Assembly (NCBI GenBank): GCA_013423385.1
Contig: BLZA01000058.1
Span: forward strand, 186,001 to 250,000
Source: Naganishia liquefaciens
Taxonomy: Eukaryota; Basidiomycota; Tremellomycetes; Filobasidiales; Filobasidiaceae
DNA: 64,000 bases
Reading direction: 5' to 3'
Shown here: positions 36,583 to 47,805 of the stretch, piece by piece
Numbering within the stretch: position 1 is the stretch's first letter
How the letters are laid out: every line of letters begins with the position of its first letter
Translations under genes and position numbers: made by a program
Notes under the pieces: generated by a model
Databases searched by the model: none
What the model was told of the DNA's origin: nothing
The model's input: the letters and a program-made list of their open reading frames with translations, nothing else

Positions 36583-38506
36583 CTACCACCTTGTCAGATC
36601 GGCCTCCGCTTCTCCGAACAAGCTTTCCTTTTTCACGTCAAAGCCTCCGTCGGAAGGCTGTACAATAGGTGCGCCCTCGTAGATCTGAGGTAATTTCTTG
36701 TGCAACCAATCCTGTACCCATTTGTTGATCGCCTCGAATTCCAGCAAGAACCCGTCGTGACCGTCCGGCGAGGGAATGATGGCGAGTTCTGAATCCGGAA
36801 TAGATGCTGCGATTTCACGTTGCTCACGGGTGGTGAACAGACCATCCGACTCAATGCCGATTACCAGTGCGGGAGGCAGGAGTGAGAGCGCGTGCGCGAG
36901 CGCCGCCGTTTGCTCTGCTTCCGTAGGTTCGTCAGAGGGCGGAGGCAAAGTCTGAGACAGGGTCGGAGGATCGGATTGAATGCACGTCGGGAATGAGATG
37001 TCGTGCGTATCCATCTTTCGCGTGATGTGAATGTAGCAGTTTGCATCGAAACGCGAAGTGAACTACGAAGGAGTCAGTCTCAGCTGAGGCGCTTCCAGGT
37101 CAAGATACACACCTTGTCTCCCTGATAACGCAAGTAGCTTTGGGCAGAAAAAACCTGAGGCGTCCGCGTCGCGCCAGTCCCCAGCTTCCCATCCACGGGC
37201 TGAGGTGTTCGACTTCTGTTGCCTCCAGGCATGGAAAGCTCGAGATTTGTCAGCGGCGCTTGGAAGGCGGCCTCTGGCAATCTCTCGGGTACAGCGGCAT
37301 CAGCCTGATCAGGCTTTGCGGGATTGACAATGTCAACAGTCGCGTTTGACAGCTGGGGCGTTTCGGTCGTAGGAGTCGCAACAACAGACCCATTCAACGA
37401 CGTTGCCGAATCAAGACGCGCTCGATACCCATCATTGTGTGCGCGCCACGCATCTTCCCTTGGCGTTCCCGGAGCGCGGGACCTCAAGGGCGGGGATGAA
37501 GGCCTGGACCTCCCACTCGACGCCAGTGTGCCTCCACGACCGCGCTTGGCACCGCCAGACTTTCGCCCGAAGCGGGACTCGAAACTGTCTCGGCTTCGGT
37601 AGGTCAAGAGGGCAGCCATTCGTGCAGCTGCTAGACCCCGGGTGGGTAGTCGCTCTTCAAGTCTTCGCATTCGCTCCTCAGTGTTCTCCTCGCCTTCAGG
37701 CAGGTCATCGAGCTCGTTGTAGCAGTAGTATCCATCGTCGTATGCCGGATCAGAGTAGATGCTCTGTCGCTGCGCTTCCCCCCAGGAGATGCACCAGGCA
37801 GAGTGTCGTGCGGAAGTTGCAATGGGCACAATATGCTTGACGAATCCCGGAGGCGTATTGAGGGCGTACTCGAGACAGGTCATACCTCCCATGGAACCGC
37901 CAATGACAACGGCAACAGACTTGACTCCAAGGTAATCGAGCACCAACTTGTGCAGGCTGTCGCGTATTTTAGCTCACATAAAACGAGACGACCGACTTCA
38001 CTAACCGAACATCATCCTTCACACAGCTTCCGGGCATCTCGGGACCCCACTTGGTCCCGGTTTCAGGGTTGATGGTGACCGAGGAGACAGTGCCGTAAGG
38101 GGAACCAATGACGTTCGCACAAAAGATGAAGTATCGGGTTGGGTCGAAAGCCTTGCCTGGACCCAGGAGGGGTCCCCACCTGGAACTGCTTAGAGCTCGT
38201 ATCGAAAGGAAGGCTAACCGCGACTCACCAGTCTTCTACGTCTGCGCTGCCTGTCAAGGCGTGGCAAATCACCATGACATTGTCGTGTGCGTCGTTCAAC
38301 TTTCCCCAAGTCTTGTAAGCAACGGGGACATCGTGCAGAACGTCTCCCGACTCGAGGGTAAATTCGGGAACAATCGCCGTGGTTTGGTCGATCAGAGACG
38401 CATAGCTCGAAGAAGGCGTTGAGGAGATCTGAAGCGTCGGTTCTGTGTTGTTGCTAAGTTTGCGGTCTCTGTCGAGGAATGAGGCTGCATACTTACGCGT
38501 GCTCAT
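36583..38506 (-). CDS. MET2: Homoserine O-acetyltransferase
   Basis: This enzyme transfers acetyl from acetyl-CoA to homoserine, the entry to sulfur amino-acid synthesis. Exons 38506-38229, 38179-38006, 37956-37113 and 37062-36583 give 591 aa. Core motifs are VAYKTWGKLN, NVMVICHALTGSADV, WWGPLLG, GSPYGTVSS, VIGGSMGGM (nucleophile Ser), ATSARHSAWCISWGEAQRQ and ALLTYRSRDSFESRFGR. At the C-terminus is DGLFTTREQ with the catalytic Asp, then GHDGFL with the catalytic His. An insert of about 135 low-complexity residues (Ser/Pro/Arg/Ala rich) separates the SRFGR region from SYLRYQGDKF. Fungal enzymes have an insert here, but this one is long. The gene converges with the Kelch gene. Confidence 0.96.
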
Positions 38507-38988
38507 TTTGCCTTTTCAAGCAAGACTCCCTCGCGGCTCCTTTTGGGTTGGCTGCGCGGTTTTCGAATGGTTTGAAACCGTGTTTGCGATGTAAGGGATC
38601 TCTGGTGAATCTCACTTGAGCCCGCAACACTCTTATCGCCATGTCAACCCGGCCGACGCGAGCGAGCGAGCGAGTCAACTCGAACATCTTTAGCTTCCGC
38701 ATTACATAAGCTCGATCACTTGATGGACTCGGACCGTCCACCTCGAGTCGCCGATGCGTCATCGGTATAGCAGCGTCTGTACAGTCTGAGCAGCAAGTCG
38801 CTCATGACAAGGCCGTCCCCAACGGATGAGACTCGATCAACTCTCTTGATGAACGAGTGAAAGAGACCGGCATTATGACTCCCGTTTCCAGACACAGACG
38901 CCGCGAAGACACGACTTTACTCAATCTGGTTTACTGTTTCTTCAAAGGATACAACAAGGTTTGGCCTCCATGTACTGCAGCGGAATGA
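38507..38988. other. Intergenic region upstream of MET2
   Basis: 482 bp. An open frame overlaps the MET2 start on the same strand but has no domain. No Cbf1 (CACGTG) site is present here. Confidence 0.45.
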
Positions 38989-39306
38989 CTAGGGCGTGGG
39001 CGCTTCTTTGGCTCGACCATCGATGACTGCAGTTGCACTACCCTTGGCAGTCCTGTCGACTGACAGGACCAGCGGAATCAGGACGGTAGCGCGTGAGGGA
39101 TTCAGCTCTACCCGAAACGGCACTTACTGTCGGTCTCGGTAGCCTTGGATTCGTCCGCCTGCTTCTCTACCTTCTCCTGAATGTTTTCTTGTTGCTGCTC
39201 CACCTCATCGCGGTGAGTGGATGGCTTGTGGCTGTCAGATTCTGGAAAATGGATTGCGGTCAGGGTGGAGTGAGAGTATCACGGAAGACAACACACGAGA
39301 TGACAT
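38989..39306 (-). CDS. Small charged 64-residue protein
   Basis: Exons 39306-39297 (10 nt), 39241-39128 and 39059-38989 join in frame to 195 nt. The product is hydrophilic and helical: MSSQSDSHKPSTHRDEVEQQ, then a Gln/Glu/Lys stretch (ENIQEKVEKQADESKATET), ending TAVIDGRAKEAPTP. There is no membrane segment or signal peptide. I do not recognise a family. Supporting points are proper GTGTGT and GTAAGT donors, a TTTTCCAG acceptor and good phase. Against it are the small size and the 10-nt first exon. Confidence 0.5.
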
Positions 39307-39867
39307 GATAATTGTCGTTCAACGGATGTTCGTATACGCTTGTGTCCACGAGACCCTGAATCAATTGTTTCGAGCGGAGACCCCAGATTATATACCGAGA
39401 CTGAGACCACGGGACTATGTTGCTCGAATAGCAAAAGCAGCGGTGATGCTAGCGGGACTATCTTTAATCTAATTAAGCCAGATGACGCGATGCGACTGTG
39501 GCCCGCGCAGCTGGCTATTAGCTGGCTGCGAGCGATGAAGCAGTTCATGGAAGCCGAGTGGCTGTATGGCCATGTGGCCATTAGGGTAAGGCTCTACCGA
39601 CGAACGCTCTTACCCTGTTCGCACAGTACTGCAATTTCTTATGGCTTCATGAGATACCCAGCCGAAAACAGTCGACGAAGCTGAGGAGCGCCCTATCGGG
39701 AATCGAGACTTTTCCCGTCACTTATCGTGAAACCGTGCAAGAGATATTGACGTAGACAGAGCGTTTCGACCTTTATGTGATGGTAGTGTTGTAAACATTG
39801 TGTATGCTGTCCTTTTTCGCCGGCCCTGGCAATCCCCATGCAATCCCTACACTACCCGCCTCAGGCC
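39307..39867. other. Intergenic region, no supported gene
   Basis: 561 bp between two minus-strand genes. AGCTGGCT-type near-repeats occur around 39508-39530. I see nothing else. Confidence 0.4.
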
Positions 39868-40986
39868 TTACTTTTCCCTGTCCCGTTCCCCGCCCAACCC
39901 CCTTCTCGACACCCCGGCCGAGAAGAATCCGTTCATTCCTACATCTGCTACACCTGGCGTCGTTGTGGGCGTCGACGCATTTGAGTGTGCCGCTGCTAAT
40001 GCTGCCGACTTTTGTGCGGCGGTCTCGAGCTGTGAGCGATTGGATTTATAGTCGCAGACAGTCGTCGGAGGCAGACCCAGGAGGGTAATCAACTTGTCTC
40101 TGGAAGTCGAAATTTAGTTAGTAGAGCATCAGCAAAGCGAAGCAGAGATGCTTACCTGACCGTATCGACCAGTTCTGAGCCCGTACCGCCTTCGCGTTCA
40201 CGATCCGACCATACGCTCAAAATATCCTCTTGACCCCTGACACTCAGCACCATGCCGACAATTCCTTCCTCTTCATCGAATTGATCGCCAATAAGGGACA
40301 GAATAGAGTCCTCCCAAAGTCTGCAAAACAAGTCACATCAACGGTCAACATGGAGCCGCGATACTAATGGTACGCAGTAAAGACTTGCCTGTCGGCCACG
40401 CCTTTGCGTAGTCGTAACACCCATTTCCCTCCATTCGGTAGTTCCTCCCAGACTGGCCTGCGTATCGAGGATGCAAACAGCTGCAAAAGGCGAGCTCATT
40501 AGCAGCGGAACGACGTCTCGACTCAAGCAGCGTGGTATACACACCAAGAGATCTGTCACTGGCGGGAGCACAGATGGTGACAGTAGATGCGCATAGATGG
40601 ACCAGAATGATTCGATCTGTGAGCAAGGAAAAGTAATGAGTTTCTGCTAGGTGTATCGACACCCCACGATGATACATGCCGAACCGAAAGACGCAACCTT
40701 GCGGATCTCTTTTTCATATTCGATGAACTTGGCCGTTGGTGGTCGATGCACGTAGTAGAATGTCCAACTTTCAGGGCTATCAGTCAGTTCCATGCACTTG
40801 TCTCAGAGAAAGAGTTTCCCTGGATGCTCTTTGCACTCACTCTTGCTTCAACGGATGTGTTTGCGATTCCAAACCGAACACACCTGCACCTCTTGTGTTC
40901 TTGTTCGCGACTCCTGCTGAGGCGTTTGATTGTTGTGTAATGGCGGTGCGAGACTGCCCACGAACGGCTGAAGGTCTTGAGCTCAT
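39868..40986 (-). CDS. eIF4E-family cap-binding protein, 4EHP (class II)-like
   Basis: It binds the mRNA 5' cap. Class II members often repress translation. Exons 40986-40841, 40776-40698, 40616-40545, 40480-40389, 40320-40156 and 40099-39868 give 261 aa. After a variable N-terminus (MSSRPSAVRGQ) come HPLKQDPESWTFYYVHRPP, IESFWSIYAHLLSPSVLPP, DLLLFASSIRRPVWEE, GGKWVLRLRKGVADRLWEDS, IGDQFDEEEGIVGMVLSVRG and DILSVWS. The first cap-stacking Trp region reads FYYVHRPP rather than FWY..R, as in 4EHP. The tail of about 50 residues is Ala/Thr rich. The fourth intron (40321-40388) is a GC-AG intron with donor GCAAGT. The gene shares its upstream region with TRM10. Confidence 0.9.
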
Positions 40987-41220
40987 GTTGAGAATAGCCC
41001 GTGTGATTTTAAAGGTATCTGACGGGTTTGAGGTCTTTTTGTGTGCGGGGAATGATCAAGTGAAAAGACTGAGGTAGGCCTGTTGATACGGCTATAAGAG
41101 TCGCAGACTGTAGCGATGCTAAATGGTAATTTTGATTGTAATCTCAGATTCCGAGTGACGCTCCTTGCTGGTGTTTTACAACGGGGTCGTATGGTGATCG
41201 GTGTAGGACGACCGAAAGAG

Positions 41221-41245
41221 TCACGTGACCTGACCTGACCTGACC
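41221..41245. promoter_or_regulatory. TCACGTGA palindrome overlapping four TGACC direct repeats
   Basis: TCACGTGA (41221-41228) is a perfect E-box of the Cbf1/bHLH type. TGACC is repeated four times in tandem at 41226-41245. It lies in the 387-bp region between the divergent eIF4E-like and TRM10 start codons, 129 bp upstream of TRM10. Confidence 0.6.
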
Positions 41246-41373
41246 AGGACACCAGCCTTGCACTCTGTTCAGAGTCCGAACCATTTCGATGGATACTCGC
41301 CAGGCTCTTTGACGCGAGATTCACACGTCCCACAGCCAGAGTATTCGCACAGAAAAGGAAATCGATAGACGAA

Positions 41374-42836
41374 ATGGAGGCGATTCAGCAAGACGAGACG
41401 GCACAAGCAGGACCATCAATGACACCGGTCCTTCCCGCCGCGGGCCCATTCGACGAAGCCAATCCTGGGGAAACACCCAAGCTCTCAAAGAACGCCATGA
41501 AGAAGGCTGCGAAACGTGCTCGAGCTGAATCGGAGAAGCTGATTCGGCGTGCTGCGGAAAAGGAACGGCGCAAAGCGAATGCAGCGAAACGAAAGGCAGA
41601 CATGCAGGCCGGATTGTTGTCGCAGGAAGAAATCGACGAAATCCGGAAACGGCAAGAGGCGAAAAAGTTGAGGAATCGAGTACGGGCAAAGGGGGGAAAT
41701 GTCGTTCAGGATGATGAACAGACTTTTAAAGGAGGCATTGTTATAGATTGCGGGTTTGACGAATTGATGAATGAACAAGTGAGTATACGAAGCTCGGTCG
41801 AGAAGAATACATCGCCAACACTTCCGTAGGAAATCGTCTCTATGACGAATCAGCTATACTTTATACATGCCTTGAACCGGATGTCTGCCAAGCCATTCCG
41901 TCATTGTGCCTTCACCAGCATCAATGGGCGTCTCAAAGAACGATTCGACAACAAGCTCAATGGCGAATACCTCAAATTCTCACGCATGGAATGGCGCAGC
42001 GAAGACGTGAACGACATGCGTACATCTCCTGCGCGTACGCAAGAGGAGTGGACGCAATTCAGTCAGAGCAAGAAAAAAACGCAGAATGCGGCTTCGTCGC
42101 CAGCTGTGGATCTGTCAAGCACACCTCTGCGGAATCCGTTTGAAGGCCAAGAATACGTATATCTGTCCGCGGACGCAGAAGATGAGTTAGAGACGCTGCA
42201 GGAGAATGAAACATACATCATTGGCGGGATCGTGGATCGCAACCGATACAAGGTCTGTCCCTGTCAACAAATCTCGGTCGTGGACGATCGAATCAATTGC
42301 CTTTCATTCAGAATCTATGCCAGAACAAAGCCACTACATTGGGTATAAGGACTGCCCGTTTACCTATTGGAACATACCTTGCAAACATGCCGACGCGCAA
42401 AGTTCTTACTGTCAATCAGGTCAGTCATATTTTATTCCTCCGACGGTCACCGCACGGCACCACTGACCTCCAACGGTCTCCGCATTGCGCCACTCTCACC
42501 CTCCAGGTCTTCGAGATTCTTCTCAAATACAACGAATTGGGATCCTGGCAGTCGGCGATGGAAGCGGTCATGCCGCAACGCAAATATCAGCCGGGTGGAA
42601 AGCGAGCAATGCGAAAATTGGAGGATCGCAAAACGACCGATGAGGCAGGTTCAGGTTCTGCGATAGTCATGAATGGTTCCGAGGCGCAGGAGGATACCGA
42701 TGACGAAAATGATTCGCGAGTACCAGAGGCAATTGCAAGCGTACGAACGCAGATTCCCTTCGATGACGAGGGATCGGTTCCCATAGAGGAACGAAATCAA
42801 GATATGGACGAGGAAGAGATGGCGAATCAAGCGTGA
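41374..42836 (+). CDS. TRM10: tRNA (guanine(9)-N1)-methyltransferase
   Basis: A SPOUT-fold methyltransferase that makes m1G at tRNA position 9 using S-adenosylmethionine. Exons 41374-41778, 41830-42252, 42312-42419 and 42507-42836 give 421 aa. The N-terminal region is very basic and helical (LSKNAMKKAAKRARAESEKL), as expected for tRNA binding. The catalytic domain shows VIDCGFDELMNE, SMTNQLYFIHALNR, FRHCAFTSING, YVYLSADAEDELE, YIIGGIVDRNRYK, ARLPIGTYLANM, TRKVLTVNQVFEILLKYNEL and the WQSAMEAVMPQRKY end. The fungal catalytic-site Asp (GIVDRN) is present. An insert rich in Ser/Lys (around QFSQSKKKTQNA) sits before YVYLSA. The acidic tail is dispensable-looking. Confidence 0.95.
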
Positions 42837-42987
42837 CGATTACCCATAGGAATGGAAGGAAAGCTTTGAAGAACCTGGTTGTCCAGGCGCTTTCGGAGCT
42901 ACATGAGTAGCGATAATGCATACATTGTCTTCTCCAAAAAGACCCCTCAGAGTCCACATCAATATCGCCATGAGAGCTTGTTCTCCT

Positions 42988-43013
42988 GATCAACTCCGCT
43001 GATCAACTCCGCT
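42988..43013. repeat. 13-bp tandem duplication
   Basis: GATCAACTCCGCT occurs twice, directly adjacent. Confidence 0.9.
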
Positions 43014-44428
43014 ATCTTCCCCCGCCTCGAACCCCAGTTTAGCGACTAGTTTTATACTTGTAACCACCCGCTGGGCCTTTCAGGGGCCCATCACGACTGT
43101 GACTGTGACTCCGTTGGCAGGGCCCCGGTCGTCAAATCACCTCCGCGGTCATTACCAGTCATGCGGCTCTCGACATTCAATCACCTATGCTACGCTAGCC
43201 ATCATCTTACTGACAAACGGTCATTTTATCTACTTTGATGGCAACGGGCGCTGTTACTGCGGATTCATATCCCATAACAATCAACCTGTTCCTGAGAATG
43301 GCTGTCTCACTGTTGAGCTTTCTTTTCCGGCTCCTATTCTTTCCAGGAAATGCGTGCGCCACTCATCTCGCCAGTTGTCTTGATGGCGTACGTTATCCTC
43401 ACATATATGCTGGTCAGCGCACTGCCCATCCTGAGGATCAGCTGCTCAGTCGCCCTCGGCATTGATCAACCCTGAGATTGTTCACATATGAAAGAAGGCA
43501 AGAAAAAAGCAAGCGGATGAATTTGGCGAATCTCTATGGCCTCGCATCGCAGGAGCTCCCAGCCGGCGTGCCCGCATGCCAGTGTACGCGTCATTGTGTT
43601 TCTATATGAACCAGCTATGCATTGAGCCTTCCAGCAAGCGAGCCAGCTGATAAGCCGCGAAGCATAAGCGAGTTCAACGGCTAAATCACATGTTCAAAAG
43701 TCGTCCAAGGGTGACATCGGCACGGCAGCTTTTACTTGTAATCTTCTCTTCCGGTGAGCTTTTCGCATCGACACACGATCGACTGGCATGAAAGTTCCGC
43801 ACTACTCCATCGTGTCTTGCGCGGTCCTGTTTCGTATCGCGAAGCGAAGTGTATGTCAGATAGCTTGCTACAAGCACGATCAAGTAAAGTAATAGCTTCA
43901 CGGTGGCTTTGTCGTCAGTGTCAAGGTAGTCAACCGAATCCGCGGCCCGTTCATTGCGCGACACCTCGAGAATAGAGGAGATAAGTGCAGACTACCTTGA
44001 AAAATAATGTCTATTGCCTATCGCTGCTTAGAATTGGCGGAAGCAGCTATCGAAGCCCTGTGAGAAGATAAAGCCACCCGGTTCCCAGTCCGAATCCTGT
44101 GCGTGCTTCCCGCTCAGAATAAGAACATCACATGTCCTCGGCTATATTTTCTCTGCGGCAACGAGTAGCTAACCAGCTAGCAGCCGCCGAGCAGCTGGTA
44201 TTTGGCTGGCGTTAAACAGGATCTAACGAAAGAAATAATAGGTTCGGCAAGTAAGGGCAAGCTGACGATTGAGAGAGTGGTGCTGTTAAGTCGCAATCGC
44301 AACATCGTCTCCCAACGCTTATGACCTGTCTCTGCGACGTCTCTATTGTCCATCATCGACAGCTAGCTCACAGAGACTGGCTGTGTAACAGCTTTTGTGT
44401 TTCGTCCTGCACAGCTAGATTACTGCCA

Positions 44429-44452
44429 GATTATGGCTAGGATTATGGCTAG
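44429..44452. repeat. 12-bp tandem duplication
   Basis: GATTATGGCTAG occurs twice in a row within an AGCT-rich stretch. Confidence 0.9.
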
Positions 44453-45172
44453 CTGCCTCGATGGCGGATAACTTTTGCGGCACTTACCAGTCAGCTGACC
44501 TCGGAAGCTACGTCGATCGAGATAGGCTAATCCGCTGACAGCCTCGGAGATTATAGGGGAAAGTTGCGTCACTCGGCGACTGCCATGACGGATCTCCGGC
44601 TCAACCCGCGGCATCCCGCTTTTCAAGAAAAATGCATCGGAGAAGAATGCAATTCACTGGCCTCCCGCTACACAACTTCAGCAGAACCTTCTCCAGGCAA
44701 GCTTGAGAGCCTCTCAAAACTCTGAAAACTCTTATGATTACTGACCGCCCAGACTTCCCATGTGACATACGATACCAAGAGCTCACCCAAGTAACGAAGA
44801 GATCTCTGGCTTGAGTACCAGTCAAAGTGTCATAAACACGTCGTTTGGAAGCTGTAACGCCGTTGTGCGGCCATACGTAGGCGACATACAAAGTTCACCG
44901 AAGGGTATTTCGGGTAAACGCATCATCGATCGTCAGCAAGTACGCGAGCTCCTCGCTACGGCAGCAGCTACAACGCTAACTACAGCAGTTATGACGGCTA
45001 GAACAGCTGTCTTAGCCGTACGTGCATAGTGCGGGCAAGCTAATCATCGCGGTACCTTTTGAAAACAATTCAAACATCTTTCGTCAGCTCATCGCGCTGT
45101 CACGCAAATTATGCTGATGTTTGCTGTGACGGCAGTACGTGAAGTCTCATGACCCAGAGAAAAAGGGCACCT

Positions 45173-45191
45173 GGCGGCTTACTGAGCCGCC
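45173..45191. other. Perfect short inverted repeat upstream of the sugar transporter
   Basis: A 7-bp stem (GGCGGCT and AGCCGCC) flanks the 5-nt loop TACTG, 244 bp upstream of the transporter start. It could be a site for a dimeric zinc-cluster regulator; this is inference. Confidence 0.55.
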
Positions 45192-45434
45192 CCGTGGGTG
45201 CTGACACTTGGCTGAGGCGGCAGCCTCTCTTCCGAGTTTGGCTCGACTACCTCCACGCGCTTGTTGGGGTGGACTCCAGAACTTCTCCGGATTGAAAAAG
45301 TTTGGTGCTTTCTTTCCGTCATAGCCTGACTGGTTATATAGGATTGCCCTCGCTGAATCGCAGACGGCCCGCCACTGTTAGTGTGTATCGATAAAGCTTG
45401 CCTCAAGTGTGACGATAATATCAAGAACGAAAAC

Positions 45435-47272
45435 ATGGCTCGTTCATCATCCGCCGCCATAGTGCTGTGCCTTTTCCAGTCGTTGGCTGGTGAGTTCTTT
45501 CGGGCACAATCGACCAACGATGTGCTGATATCGCCTTGTCAGGTCTACTTTTCGGATGGGAGAATAGTTCAACCAGTGGTCTTTACATCAACCGATTCTA
45601 TCAGCAACGTTTCGGAAAATGTTCTGATGCAGCATGCACAGAATATGCTTTGCCCACTCTGAGGCAAAGCACTATCGCTGGTTGTTTCTCCATCGGCGCT
45701 TTCGTCGGTGCTCTCTCTGCTGGTTACGTTTCGAGTCATGCAAGTCTTCCTGTTCAACAGAGGTTATGGCGATGCTGACCATATAACACAGATCGGTCTT
45801 CGAAGGACATGTCTGATTTACATCATCCTCTTCATGATCGGTATCGCTATCGAATGCTCTTCTTTCACGACCTATGGCCAAATCTGTGTCGGTCGTGCAA
45901 TTGCAGGTCTCGGCGTCGGTTGCACGTCTGGTCTCGTTCCCGTTTTCCAAGCCGAAGCTGCGCCCCCGGCCGTCCGAGGATTGATCACTGGATCTTTCCA
46001 ACTTTGCGTCACTCTTGGTATCTTCCTGGTCAACTGCATGACCTACGGCACCTCAAAGCGCAGCGGAGATTGGACTTGGCGATTTCCCATTGGTATCCAG
46101 CTCGTCTGGGCGGCTATTCTCTTGGTCGGATTCGCCTTGTGCCCCGAGTCGCCGCGTTTCCTTGCTGGTAAAAACCGATGGGACGAGGCGAAGCGAAATC
46201 TGGCTCGAATGCGACACTTGCCTATCGATGACCAAGCTATCGCCATCGAGATGGAGGACATCCGACTCGCCAAGGAGGAAGACGACAAGCGGGGCAGTGC
46301 TTCGTACCTCGAGTGTTTCAGCATGAAGAACATGATTCTCTTCCGAACCATGATTGGTATCCTTATTCAAATTGGTCAGCAAGTCTCGGGTATCAACTTC
46401 TTCTTCAACTACGGCTCGATTTTCGCTGGATACGCTGGCATCGACAACCCTTACGTTTTCACCATCATCTTGTCCGCCGTCAACGTCGTCATGTCATTCC
46501 CGGGTATTCTTTTGCTCGATCGAATTGGTCGACGACCCAACTTGTTGTTCGGTTGCGCCGTCATGTTCGCCGGACAGATCTGTACCGGTGCTGTCTCGAC
46601 CGCAAAACCTGGCGATGACCAAGCTGGCAAGGCTCTTATCTTCTTGTGTTGTCTCTTCGTCGCCGGGTAAGTGGATTTGTGGCTATCTAATTACAAAGCT
46701 AATGCGCTTTCTGGCATCTGTTCAGTTTCGCGAGCACGATCGGTCCTGTCGCTTGGGTCGTTGCCGCTGAAGTTTTCCCAACTCGTCTTGCCGCCAAATG
46801 TGTCACCATTGCGACTGCTGCGAACTGTATGTGCCGCTTACTTCCGTTTGGGTGGACGCAACGGACTGACTCAATCTTTGTTTAGGGGGTATGAACGTCG
46901 TTATCGCTTTCGTGGCTCCTATCGTTCAGGCATCGATTGGTACCAAGATCACCTTCGTATGGGCTGGTTTCATCGCTGCTACCGCCGTCTTTGTCTTCTT
47001 CTGCGTTCCGGAAACCGCTGGTTTGTCTATCGAAGGTGCGTCTCGAAGAAGAATACGTCCCCCGATGAGTTTGCTGATAACCGTCTCGAATAACAGAAAT
47101 CGACGCCATGTTCCTGTCCCATACTCCCGCGTGGCGATCCCGAAACTTCAAGGCTACGCAAGCCGATGAAGAAGCGCTTCAATCCGAGAAGCGAACCAAC
47201 CGAGACAGCGAGCACCAGGAGAAGGTCCGAAACGCCGAAGCCCCTCACAGCCCGTCGAGCTCTGAAGCATAA
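45435..47272 (+). CDS. Sugar transporter of the major facilitator superfamily
   Basis: A 12-helix plasma-membrane hexose-type transporter. Exons 45435-45489, 45543-45739, 45792-46666, 46726-46826, 46886-47035 and 47097-47272 give 517 aa. Signatures in order: FQSLAGLLFGWENSSTSG, the GYVSSHIGLRRT loop, VGRAIAGLGVGCTSGLVPVF followed by the AEAAPPAVRG end of that motif, PESPRFLAGKNR, QQVSGINFFFNYG, DRIGRRP, AAEVFPTRLAAKC and PETAGLSIEEID. The cytosolic tail is charged. The second intron (45740-45791) begins with GC (GCAAGT) rather than GT; only this donor keeps both the frame and the loop length. Family members carry glucose, other hexoses or pentoses; the substrate cannot be read from sequence alone. 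Confidence 0.94.
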
Positions 47273-47805
47273 AGGGCTTTCGAAATACTTACAACACTTG
47301 CATATGCGTTGAGGGCCCCTTCCGGAGATACTATCGTCGAGATCTCTCGACGCACATTCATCAGTATAATGTGATTCTAGATTGTAAAACATTGTACATC
47401 AGCACAGGAAAATGACATGGTCATTTGCGCCAATTCGACTGTTGCCGGAATTACCATGAAATTTTGGCCAGTTCTCAAGCACTGAAATCACGGTCGACTG
47501 ACACGGCTATTTGCTATGCTCAAGGCGGTTCATACCGGTTGGGATGATTTTCTCCATGGCTTATCAGAGTGCCAGCCTGGACTTGGTTCCTAGAGACAAT
47601 CAGGGTGACCTCTGCGCCAATCAGTTCTTGGTTGCAACTGCTTCACGAACATGGACGAACATGGAGATGACGAATCCCGAGCGCGCCGGCAATGTTGAAG
47701 AGCGATCGACCGTTCTCTTTCGTGGTGCTGCCAGGTGTTTCATGCGTTTCCCGTATCATCCGCTTGCTTCAATACCCAGATGAACTGGTGTTGAGCCGCA
47801 CCGAA
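47273..47805. other. Intergenic region, no supported gene
   Basis: 533 bp between two plus-strand genes. I see nothing specific. Confidence 0.4.

Larger units (their letters stand above)
42837..45434. other. Largest gene-free gap in the window
   Basis: 2.6 kb with no supported gene. It contains two short tandem duplications (42988-43013, 44429-44452), many AGCT-centred palindromes near 43640-44460 and a hairpin at 45173-45191. A minus-strand frame at 43686-43964 has one hydrophobic stretch (LLLYLIVLVASYLTY) but no further support. It may be a long transporter promoter or a decayed mobile element that I cannot identify. Confidence 0.45.

Noticed and set aside
38493-38762. Minus-strand open frame overlapping the MET2 start
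   Set aside because: It runs into MET2 in another frame and has no domain; more likely leader sequence.
43686-43964. Small membrane protein on the minus strand
   Set aside because: One hydrophobic stretch only, with no splice support, start context or similarity; kept as part of the gap description.
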